Made by a program: the position numbers and the translations under genes
DNA from: an uncultured Bacteroidales bacterium
GTDB taxonomy: Bacteria; Bacteroidota; Bacteroidia; Bacteroidales; WCHB1-69
Reading direction: 5' to 3'
Length of the DNA: 7,984 nt
NCBI GenBank assembly: GCA_900321845.1
Contig: ONXT01000068.1
Location: forward strand, 1-7,984
In this document: piece by piece, positions 4,959 to 7,984 of the stretch
How the letters are laid out: the number at the start of each line of letters is the position of its first letter
Numbering within the stretch: the stretch's first letter is position 1
The notes under the pieces: generated by a model
The model's input: the letters and a program-made list of their open reading frames with translations, nothing else
What the model was told of the DNA's origin: nothing
Databases searched by the model: none

Positions 4959-6608
4959 TTAGTTGTCTCCCCAGATTTCTGCATCTATTTTTTGCACCTC
5001 TGCATCCTGCATCATGTAGGCGGGGATTTCGTGAGAGGTGAGCACCGCAATGTGGTACCCTTTGTGTTTCAGCATCTTGAGTTCCTGTTCTGTGGGTAAG
5101 AGCGCAAAGCAGGTCGAACCGGTATAGAATGTTGCATCCACCGTGTTGCAATGGAGGTTGCCCTCGCCATTCCCCCGAACATTGAAAACGACCGATTTTT
5201 CTGGAAGCTGCGACTTTATGCTGAGATATACTGCCTTGTTATGCACGCAGCTTTGACGTAGCTCATTTCCGGTATCGTTGTGGAAATGCCGATATAGAGA
5301 AAAATTAAATTGATACAAGGCAGCCAAAACAAAGAATGGTACCAGAATGGCATTTTTAACATGCTTATTATGAATCAATTTCTGCACCATCTGCTCTGCT
5401 TTCCACAATAATATGCCTAAACTCAAATAACCTGCGACGCAGGCACAGAAAGTGTAGGCCGGCATTTTGGTGGCGGCAATTGTGAAAAAGATGTAAACAA
5501 AGAGAACGCTGGTCAATAAAGTGATGCGCCGATTGTTCTTTTTTATTTCAAAAAGCAAGAGAAGGAATCCGCCAACGATGAGAAATAGATGCAAGCTTCT
5601 CTTACCCCCGAAAATGAGGTCTTTGTCTCTCGTTTGTACAAAATATTTGTCACCAATGTAGCGATAGGGCAGCGTCTTTATATAATATAGTGTATTATGA
5701 TTCTGCTTTTCTACCGCCGTGGTCAGATGGAGGCGGTTGTAGTCTTGTTCGGCTTTCCATTCTTGTGGAAATGTTTTGGCACAATAAATTTGCCAGGGCA
5801 AAAAGACCGCCGCGGTGATGGCGACAGCTAAAGCGTAATGCCAAAGTTTCCACTCTTTCAGCCTAAATCGGTAAGTGGCAATCAGATACACGCCCCAAAC
5901 GAGATATACGAGCAGTCCTGTGAGCCATTTGGTGAGTACGGCGCAACCGCTGAAAACAGCTGCTACCGCCATCCAGCCGATTTTTCGCCCGCTTCGGATG
6001 TACTCCATCCACGCCCAAATGGAAGCCGAAACATAAAAGGCAAAGCATACGTTGTTGTGGTCCACCAAACCGTGTCCCGAAACCAAATCCAGCAGAAACC
6101 AAGAGAAGGTGACGGATAGGGCGGCAAAATAGCCCAATTTCTCGTCCAACAGCATTTTCCCGATGCGATAAAGCATGGGAATCATCAGGGTGGCCATGAT
6201 GACGGAAGGCAGGCGCAACGTGAACTCGGAAACACCGAAGAGCTTGAAACTCAGTGCAATCTGCCACAAGAAAAGCGGTTGTTTGTGCAGCCAAATGTGG
6301 GTGTACGACCAATCATTCGAGTTGATTTCCGCTAAGGGCAAATCCTTGAAGAGCATGGGGCGGAAGGGGTGTTCCATGCAGTTCTTGGCCACCAAAGCGT
6401 GGAAACGCTCATCCCAAGGATTGAGGAACGGGTCGGAGAGGGCGGCAAAGACGAAGAGCGCCAATCCGCTGATTGTCAGCAGACTAATTGCCCATTTTTG
6501 TTTTTGTTTAATGTAGAAAAAAAGTGATATGAGAAAAAACAAAAAACCGGCGATGAGCCACAAGTTCTGTTGTGTTTCAAAGCCGGAAAATGTGAAGAAT
6601 TCTCTCAT
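4959..6608 (-). CDS. Family 39 (ArnT/PMT-like) membrane glycosyltransferase
   Basis: This 549-residue polytopic inner-membrane protein is of the GT-C fold dolichyl-phosphate-mannose/ArnT superfamily, which transfers a sugar from a polyprenyl-phosphate donor to a lipid or protein at the outer face of the membrane. About 12-13 hydrophobic segments are visible between residues 15 and 436, followed by a soluble tail (about 440-549). The catalytic Asp-Glu pair is in NPWDERFHAL (Asp66-Glu67), in the first large outer loop. Further family marks are LHKQPLFLW (107-115), VLTKWLTGL (224-232) and ATKMPAYTF (379-387). The start at 6608 (MREFFTF) follows the lysS stop after one base; the alternative TTG at 6668 lies inside lysS. 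Donor and acceptor are unknown; lipid A modification or surface glycan are options. By eye it is more A/T-rich than lysS, which I did not measure. Two hydrophobic segments (15-33, 38-56) precede the DE loop, one more than in the usual ArnT layout. Confidence 0.9.
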   Translation of the reverse strand: MREFFTFSGFETQQNLWLIAGFLFFLISLFFYIKQKQKWAISLLTISGLALFVFAALSDPFLNPWDERFHALVAKNCMEHPFRPMLFKDLPLAEINSNDWSYTHIWLHKQPLFLWQIALSFKLFGVSEFTLRLPSVIMATLMIPMLYRIGKMLLDEKLGYFAALSVTFSWFLLDLVSGHGLVDHNNVCFAFYVSASIWAWMEYIRSGRKIGWMAVAAVFSGCAVLTKWLTGLLVYLVWGVYLIATYRFRLKEWKLWHYALAVAITAAVFLPWQIYCAKTFPQEWKAEQDYNRLHLTTAVEKQNHNTLYYIKTLPYRYIGDKYFVQTRDKDLIFGGKRSLHLFLIVGGFLLLLFEIKKNNRRITLLTSVLFVYIFFTIAATKMPAYTFCACVAGYLSLGILLWKAEQMVQKLIHNKHVKNAILVPFFVLAALYQFNFSLYRHFHNDTGNELRQSCVHNKAVYLSIKSQLPEKSVVFNVRGNGEGNLHCNTVDATFYTGSTCFALLPTEQELKMLKHKGYHIAVLTSHEIPAYMMQDAEVQKIDAEIWGDN

Positions 6609-6609
6609 T

Positions 6610-7984
6610 TTATTGTTCGTTGGGCGTGTCCTTCTTTTCAGGTCGCATTTGCGGGAAGAAGAGCACATCCTGGATGGATGCGGAGTTGGTCATCATCATG
6701 GAGAGGCGGTCGATGCCGATGCCTAAACCGGCTGTTGGGGGCATGCCGAATTCGAGGGCGCGCAGGAAGTCCTCGTCCAAGACCATGGATTCGGTGTCGC
6801 CGCGTTTGCCCAGTTCCAGTTGCGCTTCGAAGCGTTGGCGTTGGTCAATCGGGTCGTTCAATTCAGAATATGCGTTGCAGATCTCCTTGCCGCCGCAGAT
6901 GGATTCGAAACGTTCGGTCAGGCCGGCTTTGGAGCGGTGCTTCTTGGTGAGTGGCGACATCTCAATCGGGTAGTCGTAGATGTGGGTGGGTTGGATGAGT
7001 TTGGCTTCGCAGGTTTCGCCGAAAATCTCGTCGATGAGTTTGCCGCGTCCCATGGAGCTGTCAACCTCCACGCCCACTTTCTTGGCGAAGGCGGCCAATT
7101 CAGCTTCGTCCATATTGGAAATGTCGGTGCCGGTGAAGTGCTCGATGGCTTCGTACATGGAGTAGCGTTTCCACGGGCGTTTGAAGTCGATGATGTTCTC
7201 GCCGACCTGCACTTTGGTGGTGCCGTGGAGAGCAAGGGCGACGGTTTCCACCATCTCTTCCACAAGGTTCATCATCCATTCGTAGTCCTTGTAGGCCACG
7301 TAGAGTTCCATCTGGGTGAATTCCGGGTTGTGGAAGCGGTCCATGCCTTCGTTGCGGAAGTCCTTGGAGAACTCGTAAACGCCGTCGAAGCCGCCCACGA
7401 TGAGGCGTTTGAGGTAGAGCTCGTCGGCGATGCGCAGGTAGAGCGTCATGTCGAGTTTGTTGTGGTGTGTCTTGAACGGACGGGCAGCGGCTCCGCCATA
7501 CAGGGGTTGCAGGATCGGAGTCTCCACTTCAAGGTAGCCCTTCTCGTTCAAGAAGTTGCGCATGGTGTTGACCAGTTGCGTGCGCTTGATGAAGACGTCT
7601 TTCACCTGCGGGTTGACAATGAGGTCGAGGTAGCGTTGGCGGTAGCGTTGTTCGGGGTCGGTGAAGGCGTCGAAGGTCTTGCCGTTCTGCTCTTTGACAA
7701 TGGGCAGGGGGCGGATGGACTTGCACAGCAGCACGAACTCGCGCACGTGGATGCTGATGGCACCGGTTTGGGTGATGAACACGAAACCGCGCACGCCGAT
7801 GATGTCGCCGATGTCCAGTTTCTTGAAGACGGAGTTGTACATCGACTTGTCTTCGCCTGGGCAAATTTCGTCGCGTTTGGCGTAAATCTGGATTCTGCCG
7901 ACGGCATCTTGAAGTTCATAGAAGGAGACGGCGCCCATAATGCGCTGGCTCATAATGCGGCCGGCCAAACAAACATCCTGAAAG
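6610..7984 (-). CDS. lysS: Lysyl-tRNA synthetase, class II (5' part missing)
   Basis: The enzyme charges tRNA-Lys with lysine in the cytoplasm. The reading frame stays open to the window edge (visible start FQDVCLAGRIMSQR), so the gene begins outside and roughly 50-70 N-terminal residues should be missing; the 457 visible ones are intact. They comprise most of the anticodon-binding OB-fold (SFYELQDAVGRIQIYAKRD; GDIIGVRGFVF) and the class II catalytic core. Motif 1 is GYLEVETPILQPLYGGAAARP, motif 2 DFRNEGMDRFHNPEFTQME, and motif 3 GLGIGIDRLSMMM with DVLFFP. Lysine-specific context such as TPILQPLYGGAAARPF and AYSELNDPIDQRQRFE excludes AspRS and AsnRS. It ends 12 residues after FFP (QMRPEKKDTPNEQ), the usual end for bacterial LysRS. 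The stop TAA is one base from the glycosyltransferase ATG, so the two share a transcript. Its promoter is outside the window. Confidence 0.97.
   Translation of the reverse strand, partial: FQDVCLAGRIMSQRIMGAVSFYELQDAVGRIQIYAKRDEICPGEDKSMYNSVFKKLDIGDIIGVRGFVFITQTGAISIHVREFVLLCKSIRPLPIVKEQNGKTFDAFTDPEQRYRQRYLDLIVNPQVKDVFIKRTQLVNTMRNFLNEKGYLEVETPILQPLYGGAAARPFKTHHNKLDMTLYLRIADELYLKRLIVGGFDGVYEFSKDFRNEGMDRFHNPEFTQMELYVAYKDYEWMMNLVEEMVETVALALHGTTKVQVGENIIDFKRPWKRYSMYEAIEHFTGTDISNMDEAELAAFAKKVGVEVDSSMGRGKLIDEIFGETCEAKLIQPTHIYDYPIEMSPLTKKHRSKAGLTERFESICGGKEICNAYSELNDPIDQRQRFEAQLELGKRGDTESMVLDEDFLRALEFGMPPTAGLGIGIDRLSMMMTNSASIQDVLFFPQMRPEKKDTPNEQ

Overview
The window reads as a stretch of Bacteroidota chromosome, most likely Bacteroidales. 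Three things point there: a secreted protein with a type IX secretion (Por) C-terminal sorting domain, promoters with the Bacteroidota -7 element TAnnTTTG rather than a sigma-70 -10 box, and A-rich start regions mostly without a Shine-Dalgarno. It is mainly core genome. There is no sign of phage, transposon, CRISPR array or defence island.

Layout, left to right. Two tRNA genes lie on the minus strand: tRNA-Gly(GCC), cut by the window edge, and tRNA-Leu(UAA), with a probable shared promoter at about 207-234. A short intergenic stretch follows, holding a degenerate 7-base tandem repeat and a strong minus-strand terminator. That terminator ends a 590-residue T9SS cargo protein of unknown function (minus strand, start 2235). 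Its promoter region carries a near-perfect 12+12 base palindrome. Divergent from it is pyrG (CTP synthase, plus strand, 2491-4095), whose promoter is preceded by a second 7-base tandem repeat. A hairpin with A and T tracts on its two sides (about 4112-4146) serves both pyrG and a convergent ECF sigma factor gene (minus strand, start 4763). Behind the sigma factor on the same strand are a family 39 membrane glycosyltransferase (start 6608) and lysS (lysyl-tRNA synthetase, N-terminus beyond the right edge). Stop and start of these two are separated by one base, so they form one transcription unit.

Functionally, the tRNAs and LysRS serve translation, PyrG makes CTP, the glycosyltransferase probably adds a sugar to an envelope lipid or glycan using a polyprenyl-phosphate-sugar donor, and the sigma factor directs transcription of an unseen regulon. 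No anti-sigma gene adjoins it.

I do not see a clear new multi-gene system. The most interesting signals are non-coding: two related heptad repeats in separate intergenic regions, the palindrome over the T9SS promoter, and a sigma-factor leader whose start region can pair with two alternative upstream segments and which carries strong Shine-Dalgarno sequences unusual for this phylum. No computations (GC content, folding energies, database searches) were run; all calls are by reading.
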